Positions 1 to 5,453 of a stretch of DNA of 7,087 nucleotides are shown piece after piece. A model generated the notes under the pieces. That model had not been told where the DNA came from. It did not search any database and was given only the letters and a program-made list of their open reading frames with translations. Position 1 is the stretch's first letter. Each line of letters starts with the position of its first letter. This stretch comes from an uncultured Bacilli bacterium. Lineage in GTDB: Bacteria > Bacillota_I > Bacilli_A > RF39 > UBA660. The stretch covers positions 1-7,087 of the forward strand of contig CALVRQ010000036.1 of NCBI GenBank assembly GCA_944358685.1. Reading direction: 5' to 3'. Both the position numbers and the translations under genes were made by a program.

Positions 1-46
1 TTAAAAGAAAAAATAAAACCATTTCCAGTCAAAGAAATGGCTTTTT
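1..46. terminator. Bidirectional hairpin terminator downstream of tRNA-Ala
   Basis: Arms CCATTTC (19-25) and GAAATGG (34-40) form a perfect 7-bp stem around an 8-nt loop. On the minus strand the stem is extended by a G-U pair and A-U pairs and is followed by a long T-rich run (positions 18 down to 1), so it would end the tRNA transcript about 80 nt past the mature 3' end. On the plus strand the same stem is followed by CTTTTT (41-46), so it could also end a gene lying to the left of the window. Positions 47-122, between this hairpin and the tRNA, hold no convincing gene, only short AT-rich dyads. Confidence 0.7.
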
Positions 47-122
47 GTGTTATAAAACACTATAATTTTATATGAACAGCAAACCCACCTATAAAATAGA
101 CAAAGTTCGCTTTAACTTCTAA

Positions 123-199
123 TGGTGGAGAATAGGAGACTCGAACTCCTGACCCCCTGCGTGCAAAGCAGGTGCTCTAGCCAACTGAGCTAATTCCCC
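123..199 (-). tRNA. tRNA-Ala, anticodon UGC
   Basis: Read on the minus strand, the 77 bases fold into a complete cloverleaf. The acceptor stem is GGGGAAT/ATTCTCC, the D-arm is GCTC/GAGC, and the anticodon stem CCTGC/GCAGG holds loop TTTGCAC with anticodon TGC. The T-arm is AGGAG/CTCCT with loop TTCGAGT. The acceptor stem has the G3-U70 wobble pair, the known identity element of alanine tRNAs. The 3' ACCA is encoded in the gene (123-126), as is common in Bacillota. It reads GCA and, by wobble, other alanine codons. No second tRNA is adjacent, so this is a single-tRNA transcription unit with its own promoter and terminator. Confidence 0.98.
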
Positions 200-217
200 A
201 AGACAAGTTACTCATAA

Positions 218-247
218 AGTATATCATTAAAAACAATAAAAAGTCAA
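218..247 (-). promoter_or_regulatory. Housekeeping promoter of tRNA-Ala
   Basis: On the minus strand, -35 TTGACT (247-242) and -10 TATACT (223-218) are separated by 18 bases. TGA directly before the -10 makes it an extended -10 (TGn). Transcription would start near 211, about 12 bases before the mature tRNA 5' end, which is typical for a tRNA gene. Confidence 0.8.
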
Positions 248-267
248 TATATTTTCACGTTTTTATC

Positions 268-294
268 AAAAAAAGATGATAAAAACTATCATCT
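268..294 (-). terminator. Intrinsic terminator of the surface-protein gene
   Basis: On the minus strand GATGATA (293-287) pairs with TATCATC (281-275) around a 5-base loop, giving a perfect 7-bp stem followed by seven T (274-268). The TGA stop codon of the gene (291-289) lies inside the upstream arm, so terminator and coding end overlap. The stem is AT-rich, so it may be only moderately efficient. The tRNA promoter begins about 20 bases further on. Confidence 0.7.
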
Positions 295-1413
295 AAAGCT
301 ATTTTTAAGTCTATTTCTAACTTTCAACATCAATAATAATAGAATTACTAATATAACCAATATAAAATAAGTATACATTTTACTATTATCAACCTTATTA
401 GAAATAGTTTTATTATTATCCATTTTTAAAACACTTTGGTATTGTTTAGGCTTTTCTTTATTGATATTAGGAACATCATTATCTACTATAACCTCAGGTA
501 TTTTTTTGTCGAGAAACTGATTTTTATTTTCAATTTTTTTAACTAGGTTTTTAACTTCACCATTATCCACAGTTTTAGTATCAGGAATATTACTAGCACT
601 AATAGAAGTGGATTCATTGTCATTATCCAAAACTTCTTCTATAATATAATCGTTATCATCTCGGTAAATATAATCTTCAAAAGGTTCACTCAAATAATCA
701 GGATAATATTCTTTTTCAAGTTTGTAAGATTGATATTGATAATCAAAGTATTGGTAAAGCTTCACTTGACCTTGATAAATTAAATTATCATCATTTTGTT
801 CATCAGTAAAATAAACATTTTCAAAACTTTTTTCCTGTAATATACTTTGCGTACCTTTAAAAGTATGATTAGCACTCGGTCGTGCTGAAGTCTTAAGTGA
901 ACTTACAATAACATTATTAGATTTAAAATATAAAGTGACAAAATGGAAATTATCACCACCACCTGTTTGTAAATTAATTATTAAATCATTAATGTTGGTT
1001 GGACTAAATGAAAAATTCCCGGTTTCGTTACTATCTAAACTTCCGTCATTGTCACTTTTAAATTCAATCTCGCCATTAACCGAAGTAATATCAATATTAT
1101 AAATATTAGAATTACTTCCAACTACTATCTCTAGCGAATCAATCATTGGAACTTTTAAATAATGATATCCATCAAATTCATATATCTCCCTTCCATCTTT
1201 TTCCATTGGTTTATTAATAGATAACTCACTTAGCTTTGTTTTAACTGGATTAGCTTCATCAATTAGTGGAAACTCCTCACTAATATCATCTTTAAATACC
1301 AAAGGACCCATTACCTTATTTAAACGGTAATACTTGTATTTAATGCTGTTTTCAAGACCATAAACAGGTACTGTCAAAACAAGCAAAAACACAACTAGTA
1401 AAAATTTTTTCAT
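289..1413 (-). CDS. Exported, membrane-anchored surface protein of unknown function (374 aa)
   Basis: I do not recognise this protein. Residues 1-19 form a typical signal peptide (MKK, a hydrophobic stretch, then VPVYG as probable cleavage site). Residues 347-364 form one hydrophobic helix followed by a basic tail (KVRNRLKNSFR), so the bulk should lie outside the cell. Residues 20-200 look like beta-rich folded sequence. Residues 214-262 are rich in tyrosine and acid, and residues 262-345 are rich in N, D, S, K and E, probably a flexible stalk. Two similar short segments occur, YKYYRLNK (26-33) and YQSYKLEK (227-234). There is no cysteine or tryptophan, and no LPXTG sorting signal near the helix. 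ATG is preceded by AAAGGAG (1424-1418). The gene is monocistronic, with its own promoter and terminator, and diverges from engB. Adhesion or cell-envelope roles are possible but unsupported. Confidence 0.85.
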   Translation of the reverse strand: MKKFLLVVFLLVLTVPVYGLENSIKYKYYRLNKVMGPLVFKDDISEEFPLIDEANPVKTKLSELSINKPMEKDGREIYEFDGYHYLKVPMIDSLEIVVGSNSNIYNIDITSVNGEIEFKSDNDGSLDSNETGNFSFSPTNINDLIINLQTGGGDNFHFVTLYFKSNNVIVSSLKTSARPSANHTFKGTQSILQEKSFENVYFTDEQNDDNLIYQGQVKLYQYFDYQYQSYKLEKEYYPDYLSEPFEDYIYRDDNDYIIEEVLDNDNESTSISASNIPDTKTVDNGEVKNLVKKIENKNQFLDKKIPEVIVDNDVPNINKEKPKQYQSVLKMDNNKTISNKVDNSKMYTYFILVILVILLLLMLKVRNRLKNSFR

Positions 1414-1435
1414 ATAACTCCTTTCTAAGCCCCTT

Positions 1436-1464
1436 CATATATAAACATACTTCGTAAAAATCAA
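1436..1464 (-). promoter_or_regulatory. Probable promoter of the surface-protein gene
   Basis: On the minus strand, -35 TTGATT (1464-1459) and -10 TATATG (1441-1436) are 17 bases apart. Transcription would start near 1429, giving a leader of about 16 bases that still contains the AAAGGAG ribosome binding site. The -10 departs from consensus at its last base but one, and AT-rich DNA gives chance matches, so confidence is moderate. Confidence 0.5.
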
Positions 1465-1542
1465 ATTTCCTTCAAAAAATAAAAAATTTTCATAAAAAAG
1501 CAACAAAACAATTAGGAACTCATAAGACAAAAAAGGCAAATC

Positions 1543-1571
1543 TTTACTTTTCACATTAATTTTGTTATACT
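1543..1571 (+). promoter_or_regulatory. Promoter of the engB-der operon
   Basis: The -35 is TTTACT (1543-1548), the spacer is 17 bases, and the -10 is TATACT (1566-1571), preceded by TGT (1563-1565) as an extended -10. Transcription would start near 1578, leaving a leader of about 20 bases with the AAGGTGAT ribosome binding site. This position also excludes the upstream in-frame TTG at 1562 as the engB start, because that codon lies within the promoter. Confidence 0.75.
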
Positions 1572-1597
1572 TTAATGGAATAGTTAAGGTGATTCAA

Positions 1598-2179
1598 ATG
1601 AAAATTAAATCCGTAGATCTAACAGTTTCGGCCATTCGTAGAAGTCAATACCCAACCGATAATAAACCAGAATATATGTTAGTTGGAAGGTCGAATGTTG
1701 GGAAAAGTAGTTTTATAAATACCATTATAAACAGAAAAAATTTTGCTAGAACTTCTAGTAGACCAGGAAAAACACAAACTATTAATTTCTATAATGTAAA
1801 TGATGAATTTTACTTAGTTGATGCTCCTGGCTATGGTTTTGCCAAAGTAAGTAAAACCAAAAGAAAAAAATTTGGTTTAATGATTGAAGATTACTTAATA
1901 AATAGGAAAAACTTAAGATGTGTTTTTTTACTTATTGATTTTCGCCATAGACCAACCAATGATGATATTTTAATGTATAACTTTTTAAAATATTATAAAA
2001 TACCAGTAACCATTGTCGCTACTAAAGTAGATAAGATAGGGATTACCGCAAGACAAAAACAACGCAACATGATTTTAAATGACCTAGATTTAGTTGTCGG
2101 TGATGAATTTGTAACTTTTTCAAGTATAACCAAAGATGGCAAAGAAGAAGTGCATAAAAAAATAGAAAGAATGATGTAG
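1598..2179 (+). CDS. engB: Ribosome biogenesis GTP-binding protein EngB (YihA/YsxC)
   Basis: EngB is a TRAFAC-class GTPase needed for late assembly of the 50S ribosomal subunit in the cytoplasm. All G motifs are visible in the 193-residue product: G1 GRSNVGKS (30-37), G2 threonine region RPGKTQT (55-61), G3 DAPGYG (75-80), G4 TKVD (142-145) and G5-like SSITK (175-179). The RPGKTQ and DAPGYG signatures are specific to EngB, and the length matches the family (about 195). I chose the ATG at 1598, preceded by AAGGTGAT (1586-1593). An in-frame TTG at 1562 would add 12 residues but lies in the promoter -10 region. It is the first gene of an operon with an unknown gene and der; 47 bases without a terminator separate it from the next gene. 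Confidence 0.97.
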   Translation: MKIKSVDLTVSAIRRSQYPTDNKPEYMLVGRSNVGKSSFINTIINRKNFARTSSRPGKTQTINFYNVNDEFYLVDAPGYGFAKVSKTKRKKFGLMIEDYLINRKNLRCVFLLIDFRHRPTNDDILMYNFLKYYKIPVTIVATKVDKIGITARQKQRNMILNDLDLVVGDEFVTFSSITKDGKEEVHKKIERMM

Positions 2180-2226
2180 CTAATAACATCTATTTCTAAG
2201 TTTCATACACTATTTTAGGTGATTAA

Positions 2227-2703
2227 ATGAAACTTATAATAGATGATAATATAGTAATTATATTAGGTAATTTTTATTTAAAAAACTACGATTTGAATGA
2301 CTATAATCAAATTGAAAAAAAATTACTCAAAATATTAAATAAATATTCTGTTGAATTAAATGGTTATTATAATGTTTTCATATATCAAGATAAAAACTAT
2401 GGATTAATCATTGACATGCAAAAAGAAGAACTCGAGTATTTAGATTATTTCAATAATCAAATAGAATTAAATATTGAAATTATCGAAGATTCTTTTTTGT
2501 ATGAAATAGATGATATTTTCACATTGGATAAAAATATTTTAAAGCAGTTTACTATCTATCAAAAAGACTATAAATTTTACCTAGAAGCCGAAGAAAAAAT
2601 AAACACTATAAAATTAGGTAAAATACTCGAAAATAGTAAAATAATATATGGAAAAAAAGGAAAAAGAATAAAAAGAGAAAGTAAAATCATAAAAAGTAGG
2701 TGA
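2227..2703 (+). CDS. Conserved-looking hypothetical protein between engB and der (158 aa)
   Basis: I do not recognise a named family. The 158-residue protein has no signal peptide or membrane helix and is probably cytoplasmic. Residues 1-125 alternate hydrophobic and acidic or asparagine residues, suggesting a mixed alpha/beta fold. Residues 138-158 form a strongly basic tail (10 K/R in 21 residues, including all three arginines), which could bind RNA or another acidic partner. There is no proline, cysteine, tryptophan or histidine, partly a result of the extreme AT bias. ATG is preceded by AGGTGAT, the same ribosome binding site core used by engB and der. Its TGA stop lies inside the der ribosome binding site, 5 bases before the der start, so translation is likely coupled. 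Position between two 50S-assembly GTPases suggests, but does not prove, a ribosome-related role. Confidence 0.85.
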   Translation: MKLIIDDNIVIILGNFYLKNYDLNDYNQIEKKLLKILNKYSVELNGYYNVFIYQDKNYGLIIDMQKEELEYLDYFNNQIELNIEIIEDSFLYEIDDIFTLDKNILKQFTIYQKDYKFYLEAEEKINTIKLGKILENSKIIYGKKGKRIKRESKIIKSR

Positions 2704-2708
2704 TACTA

Positions 2709-4022
2709 ATGAGAAAACAAATTGTCGCCCTAGTCGGAAGACCAAATGTTGGGAAGTCCACAATATTTAATCGTTTAGTTGGAAGTAAAATAGCCATAAC
2801 TAATGATAATCCAGGTGTAACCAGAGATAGACTTTATGGAACTGTAAACTATTTAGATTATAGTTTTCATCTTATAGATACTGGAGGAATTGACATCGCA
2901 ACTGGTAACTTCAATACTGAAATAAAAGGACAAGCTGAACTTGCTATCGACGAGGCTGATATCATTGTCTTTGTTGTTGATGGTAAAGAAGGTTTAACCG
3001 CTAATGATTATACAGTCAAAGATATTTTAAAGAAAAGTGGTAAATCAGTGATTGTTGCTATTAATAAAACAGATGCCAAAGCTTATCAAGAACATCAATA
3101 TGATTTTTATGACTTGGCCTTTGATACCTATATTGAAATATCAGCCGAGCACAACAGTGGTATATCTAGTCTATTAGATGAAATAACCAAAAATTTTAAA
3201 GAAATAAAAGAAGAATATGATGAAAATACCATCAAATTTTCTATAATTGGTAGACCAAATGTTGGAAAAAGTAGTCTAGTTAATGCCTTATTAAATGAAG
3301 AAAGGGTAATAGTAAGTCCTATTGCTGGAACCACTAGAGATGCCATTGACACCCCATTTAGATATCATGACCAAGATTTTGTTGTTATTGATACTGCTGG
3401 AATGCGTAAACGCGGTAAAATATATGAAACCGTTGAAAAATATAGCTTACTTCGTTCTCTAAAAGCCATTGACAGATCAGACGTTTGTGTCTTGGTAATA
3501 AATGCTGAAGAAGGCATTATCGAGCACGATAAACACATTGCAGGATACGCTATTGAAGCAGGAAAAGCTATAGTTATTGCTGTAAATAAATGGGATACAG
3601 TAGAAGATAAAGATAAAGCTATGAAAACATGGAAAGAAGAAATCAAATACCAATTTAACTTCATACCATATGCAAAAATTGTATTCTTATCCGCATTAAC
3701 CAAAAAAAGAATTCATACATTAATGCCAGAAATTATAAAAGCAAACGAAAATGCCCATAAAAAAATTCCTACAAGTGCATTAAACGATGTCATTACTGAA
3801 GCATATGCTTTGAATTTACCACCTTCATATAAAGGAAAAAGATTAAAAATATATTTCTCAGCTCAAAGTAACATATGTCCTCCAACCTTTAATATCCAAG
3901 TCAATAGTAAAGGACTAATTCACTTTTCATATGAAAGATATATAGAAAATAAAATCAGAGAAAACTTTGACTTTACAGGAACTCCAATAAAATTAAATTT
4001 CAAAAATAAAGGAGAGCAGTAG
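2709..4022 (+). CDS. der: Ribosome biogenesis GTPase Der (EngA), two tandem G domains
   Basis: Der is an essential double GTPase acting in 50S subunit maturation. The 437-residue product has the full family layout. The first G domain has GRPNVGKS (10-17), PGVTRD (35-40), DTGG (57-60) and NKTD (119-122). The second has GRPNVGKS (181-188), AGTTRD (206-211), DTAGM (228-232) and NKWD (293-296). A KH-like C-terminal domain covers about 350-437. Length equals the usual 435-440. I start it at ATG 2709, because an in-frame GTG at 2700 lies within the ribosome binding site AGGTGAT (2698-2704) and would add three residues foreign to the family. The protein begins MRKQIVALVGRPNVG, as expected. It follows the 158-residue gene with translational coupling and is followed after 7 bases by a hairpin. 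Confidence 0.98.
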   Translation: MRKQIVALVGRPNVGKSTIFNRLVGSKIAITNDNPGVTRDRLYGTVNYLDYSFHLIDTGGIDIATGNFNTEIKGQAELAIDEADIIVFVVDGKEGLTANDYTVKDILKKSGKSVIVAINKTDAKAYQEHQYDFYDLAFDTYIEISAEHNSGISSLLDEITKNFKEIKEEYDENTIKFSIIGRPNVGKSSLVNALLNEERVIVSPIAGTTRDAIDTPFRYHDQDFVVIDTAGMRKRGKIYETVEKYSLLRSLKAIDRSDVCVLVINAEEGIIEHDKHIAGYAIEAGKAIVIAVNKWDTVEDKDKAMKTWKEEIKYQFNFIPYAKIVFLSALTKKRIHTLMPEIIKANENAHKKIPTSALNDVITEAYALNLPPSYKGKRLKIYFSAQSNICPPTFNIQVNSKGLIHFSYERYIENKIRENFDFTGTPIKLNFKNKGEQ

Positions 4023-4028
4023 CCACCA

Positions 4029-4062
4029 AAAACCTCCCGCATATATTAATGTAGGAGGTTTT
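4029..4062. promoter_or_regulatory. Inverted repeat burying the spoVIF ribosome binding site
   Basis: AAAACCTCC (4029-4037) pairs perfectly with GGAGGTTTT (4054-4062). Beyond a single C-A mismatch, GCAT (4039-4042) pairs with ATGT (4049-4052), leaving a 6-base loop. The right arm holds GGAGG (4054-4058), the spoVIF ribosome binding site 7 bases before its ATG. In RNA read through from der the site would therefore be sequestered. The repeat could also act as a terminator: only TTTT follows on the plus strand, but on the minus strand the stem ends in TTTTT (4032-4028). CATATATT (4040-4047), inside the structure, resembles a sporulation sigma -10 (CATANNNT), although no matching -35 is clear. 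Confidence 0.7.
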
Positions 4063-4065
4063 AAA

Positions 4066-4308
4066 ATGGCATTTTCAGATAGCTTTTTCAAACGTGTAGA
4101 ACAAAAAACTAATGTAAATAAAGAAACAATCTTAGATTTAGCCAAAAAATTACAAGAAGGTAATTTAAAAGATGAAGGAACCCTAAGAGAAGTCATCGGT
4201 GAATTAAGTAAAATGACTGGTAAAACAGTTTCAGAAGAAAACCAAAATAAAATCATTGATGCTGTCATCAATGATAAAGTACCAAAGGACATTGATAAAA
4301 TGATTTAA
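4066..4308 (+). CDS. spoVIF: Stage VI sporulation protein F (SpoVIF/YjcC family)
   Basis: This 80-residue protein matches the SpoVIF family: FFKRVEQKTNVNKETILDLA near the N terminus (8-27), a central KDEGTLREVI segment (36-45), and a C-terminal IIDAVINDKVP segment (64-74). In B. subtilis, SpoVIF (YjcC) is made late in the mother cell and is needed for proper spore coat assembly. The whole protein is short, charged and helical, without signal peptide or membrane segment, and its length fits the family (roughly 80-90). The ATG at 4066 has GGAGG 7 bases upstream. It follows der by only 43 bases, filled by a hairpin, and converges with the dehydrogenase gene. The TAA stop is embedded in the downstream hairpin. 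Placement behind a housekeeping operon implies a separate control layer for sporulation. Confidence 0.9.
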   Translation: MAFSDSFFKRVEQKTNVNKETILDLAKKLQEGNLKDEGTLREVIGELSKMTGKTVSEENQNKIIDAVINDKVPKDIDKMI

Positions 4309-4325
4309 TCAATGCCCTTTTCTTT
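4284..4325. terminator. Shared hairpin terminator between spoVIF and the dehydrogenase
   Basis: AAAGGACATTGAT (4284-4296) pairs with ATCAATGCCCTTT (4308-4320) around an 11-base loop. On the plus strand there is one A-C mismatch (4289/4315). On the minus strand the same position becomes a G-U wobble, so the stem is a continuous 13 bp there. The T-run TTTTCTTT (4318-4325) follows on the plus strand, making it a fair terminator for spoVIF. The minus-strand tail has only TTT, so termination of the dehydrogenase transcript may be leaky. The stem includes the last codons of spoVIF, and the T-run touches the dehydrogenase stop codon. Confidence 0.75.
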
Positions 4326-5289
4326 AAAGTTTTTTATGCAATTTTAATAATGAAATTAACATTTTATCACGATATTCAGCTAAAGAAGCATCATCATTAC
4401 CAATTTCCTTAGGACGATGCTTCAAAGCTTCTTCAACACCTTTTCTAGCAATCTCAGGAAACTCTTCAGGAAAATCTTTAAAATCAGCCATATCATGAAG
4501 CCATAAACTAATTGAAGGGTTTAAATGTTTCATCAGTCCATCAATGTGACCTTCTCCACCACCTAATTCAAATACTAAACTAGGGCCCATAATAGCCCAT
4601 CTAAGCCCAGGACCATAAGTAACCGCCTTATCTGCATCTTCAATTGTGCAAACACCATTCATAACTAAACTGCACACTTCTCGATAAACCGCCATTTGTA
4701 TTCTGTTACAAATAAAGCCTAAAGCTTCTTTTTGTAATACAACAGGTTCTTTATCAATTAACTTAAAAAACTCTTTCGCACACTCCAAAACCTCATCAGT
4801 AGTTTTATCCCCTTTAGTAAGTTCGACAAGCGGAATTAAATGTGGTGGATTATAAGGGTGAGCTCCAATAAATCTTTCAGGATTTTTAGCATATTTAGCT
4901 ATCTCACTAACAAGTAATCCAGAAGTTGAAGATGCAATAATTGTATCACTAGCTGTGTATTTTTCCATTTCTTCAGCCATCTTTTGTTTAACATCATAAT
5001 TTTCAGGGCCAGACTCTGTAATAAATTGTACATCTCTTACAGCATCTTCCATAGAAGTAGTATAATTTATCCTGTTTTCAATTTCGGTAATTTCATCTTC
5101 AGTAACAACATTATTTTTCATTAAATTAAGTAAACTATCGTGAATCCTTTTTTTTGCCATCTCTAGCTTCTCATCAGTCAAGTCATAGACATTTACTGGA
5201 AACTTTTTCAAAGAATAATAAAGTGCCCAGCTATAACCGATAACGCCCGCACCAACACAGGCTACTTTTTTAATATCTTTTACTTCCAT
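4324..5289 (-). CDS. 3-hydroxyacyl-CoA dehydrogenase family protein, L-carnitine dehydrogenase / lambda-crystallin-like
   Basis: The 321-residue protein is a soluble NAD-dependent dehydrogenase that oxidises a beta-hydroxyl group. The N-terminal Rossmann domain has GAGVIG (13-18), and Asp36 at the end of the second strand favours NAD over NADP. The catalytic region shows SSTSGL (120-125), the active-site histidine in HPYNPP (144-149), Glu156 in PLVEL and Asn195 in FICNR. The C-terminal part has GPGLRWAIMGP (226-236) followed by GGGEG (243-247). From memory, these features and the length point to the L-carnitine dehydrogenase / L-gulonate dehydrogenase (lambda-crystallin) branch rather than the shorter butyrate-pathway Hbd enzymes. 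The substrate cannot be settled from sequence. ATG is preceded by GGAGG (5301-5297). No acyl-CoA, carnitine or transporter gene is nearby. It lies opposite to its sporulation neighbours. Confidence 0.88.
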   Translation of the reverse strand: MEVKDIKKVACVGAGVIGYSWALYYSLKKFPVNVYDLTDEKLEMAKKRIHDSLLNLMKNNVVTEDEITEIENRINYTTSMEDAVRDVQFITESGPENYDVKQKMAEEMEKYTASDTIIASSTSGLLVSEIAKYAKNPERFIGAHPYNPPHLIPLVELTKGDKTTDEVLECAKEFFKLIDKEPVVLQKEALGFICNRIQMAVYREVCSLVMNGVCTIEDADKAVTYGPGLRWAIMGPSLVFELGGGEGHIDGLMKHLNPSISLWLHDMADFKDFPEEFPEIARKGVEEALKHRPKEIGNDDASLAEYRDKMLISLLKLHKKL

Positions 5290-5334
5290 ATCATCGCCTC
5301 CATTATAATTGTAGTTCCAAGAACCTAATAAAGC

Positions 5335-5363
5335 AATATAAAATAAAGCTTAGTAGTGTTAAA
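5335..5363 (-). promoter_or_regulatory. Weak candidate promoter for the dehydrogenase gene
   Basis: On the minus strand TTTAAC (5363-5358) and TATATT (5340-5335) are 17 bases apart and would give a leader of about 35 bases. The -35 matches consensus at only three of six positions. A better -10, TATAAT (5307-5302), lies too close to the ribosome binding site to be useful. A short dyad GTTC-CAA-GAAC (5314-5324) sits between this candidate and the gene and could be an operator, or chance. Confidence 0.25.
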
Positions 5364-5369
5364 TAATGT

Positions 5370-5394
5370 CTATAAAAGATTAAATTATTTATAG
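5370..5394. repeat. 25-bp interrupted palindrome in the divergent intergenic region
   Basis: CTATAAA (5370-5376) and TTTATAG (5388-5394) are perfect 7-base inverted arms spaced by 11 bases. It lies upstream of the candidate spoIVA promoter and upstream of the dehydrogenase start, about one helical turn times two between arm centres. It could bind a dimeric regulator shared by both genes. The arms are entirely A/T-rich, so chance occurrence is quite possible. Confidence 0.3.
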
Positions 5395-5402
5395 TATTTT
5401 CT

Positions 5403-5430
5403 TCATATTTAAAAATTTACCTCATATATT
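5403..5430 (+). promoter_or_regulatory. Candidate sigma-E promoter of spoIVA
   Basis: TCATATT (5403-5409) fits the sigma-E -35 consensus KMATATT at every position. CATATATT (5423-5430) matches the -10 consensus CATACAMT at six of eight positions. The 13-base spacer is one shorter than the usual 14-15. Transcription would begin near 5437, 17 bases before the spoIVA ATG. In B. subtilis spoIVA is a mother-cell sigma-E gene, so both sequence and biology support the call. Confidence 0.6.
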
Positions 5431-5453
5431 TAATTGAAGAAAGTAGGGATAAT

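Noticed and set aside
123..199. tRNA-Ala as an attachment site for an integrated element
   Set aside because: No integrase gene or repeat of the tRNA 3' end is visible in the window.
570..590. IPDTK in the surface protein (residues 276-280) as a sortase sorting signal
   Set aside because: It lies about 70 residues before the membrane helix, does not match LPXTG, and sorting signals sit directly before the helix.
1562..1597. A TTG start adding 12 residues to EngB
   Set aside because: The codon overlaps the extended -10 promoter, it lacks a ribosome binding site, and the added residues do not resemble EngB N termini. ATG 1598 has a good site.
3128..3703. Minus-strand open frames inside der (74 and 112 residues)
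   Set aside because: They lie opposite conserved GTPase motifs, have no ribosome binding site or promoter that I can see, and have compositions typical of antisense shadows.
3993..4292. Minus-strand 99-residue frame across spoVIF and the end of der
   Set aside because: It is antisense to a recognisable SpoVIF protein and runs through the hairpin, with no independent signals.
5302..5307. Perfect TATAAT as -10 of the dehydrogenase gene
   Set aside because: It abuts the ribosome binding site, so transcription would start after it and leave no site in the RNA.
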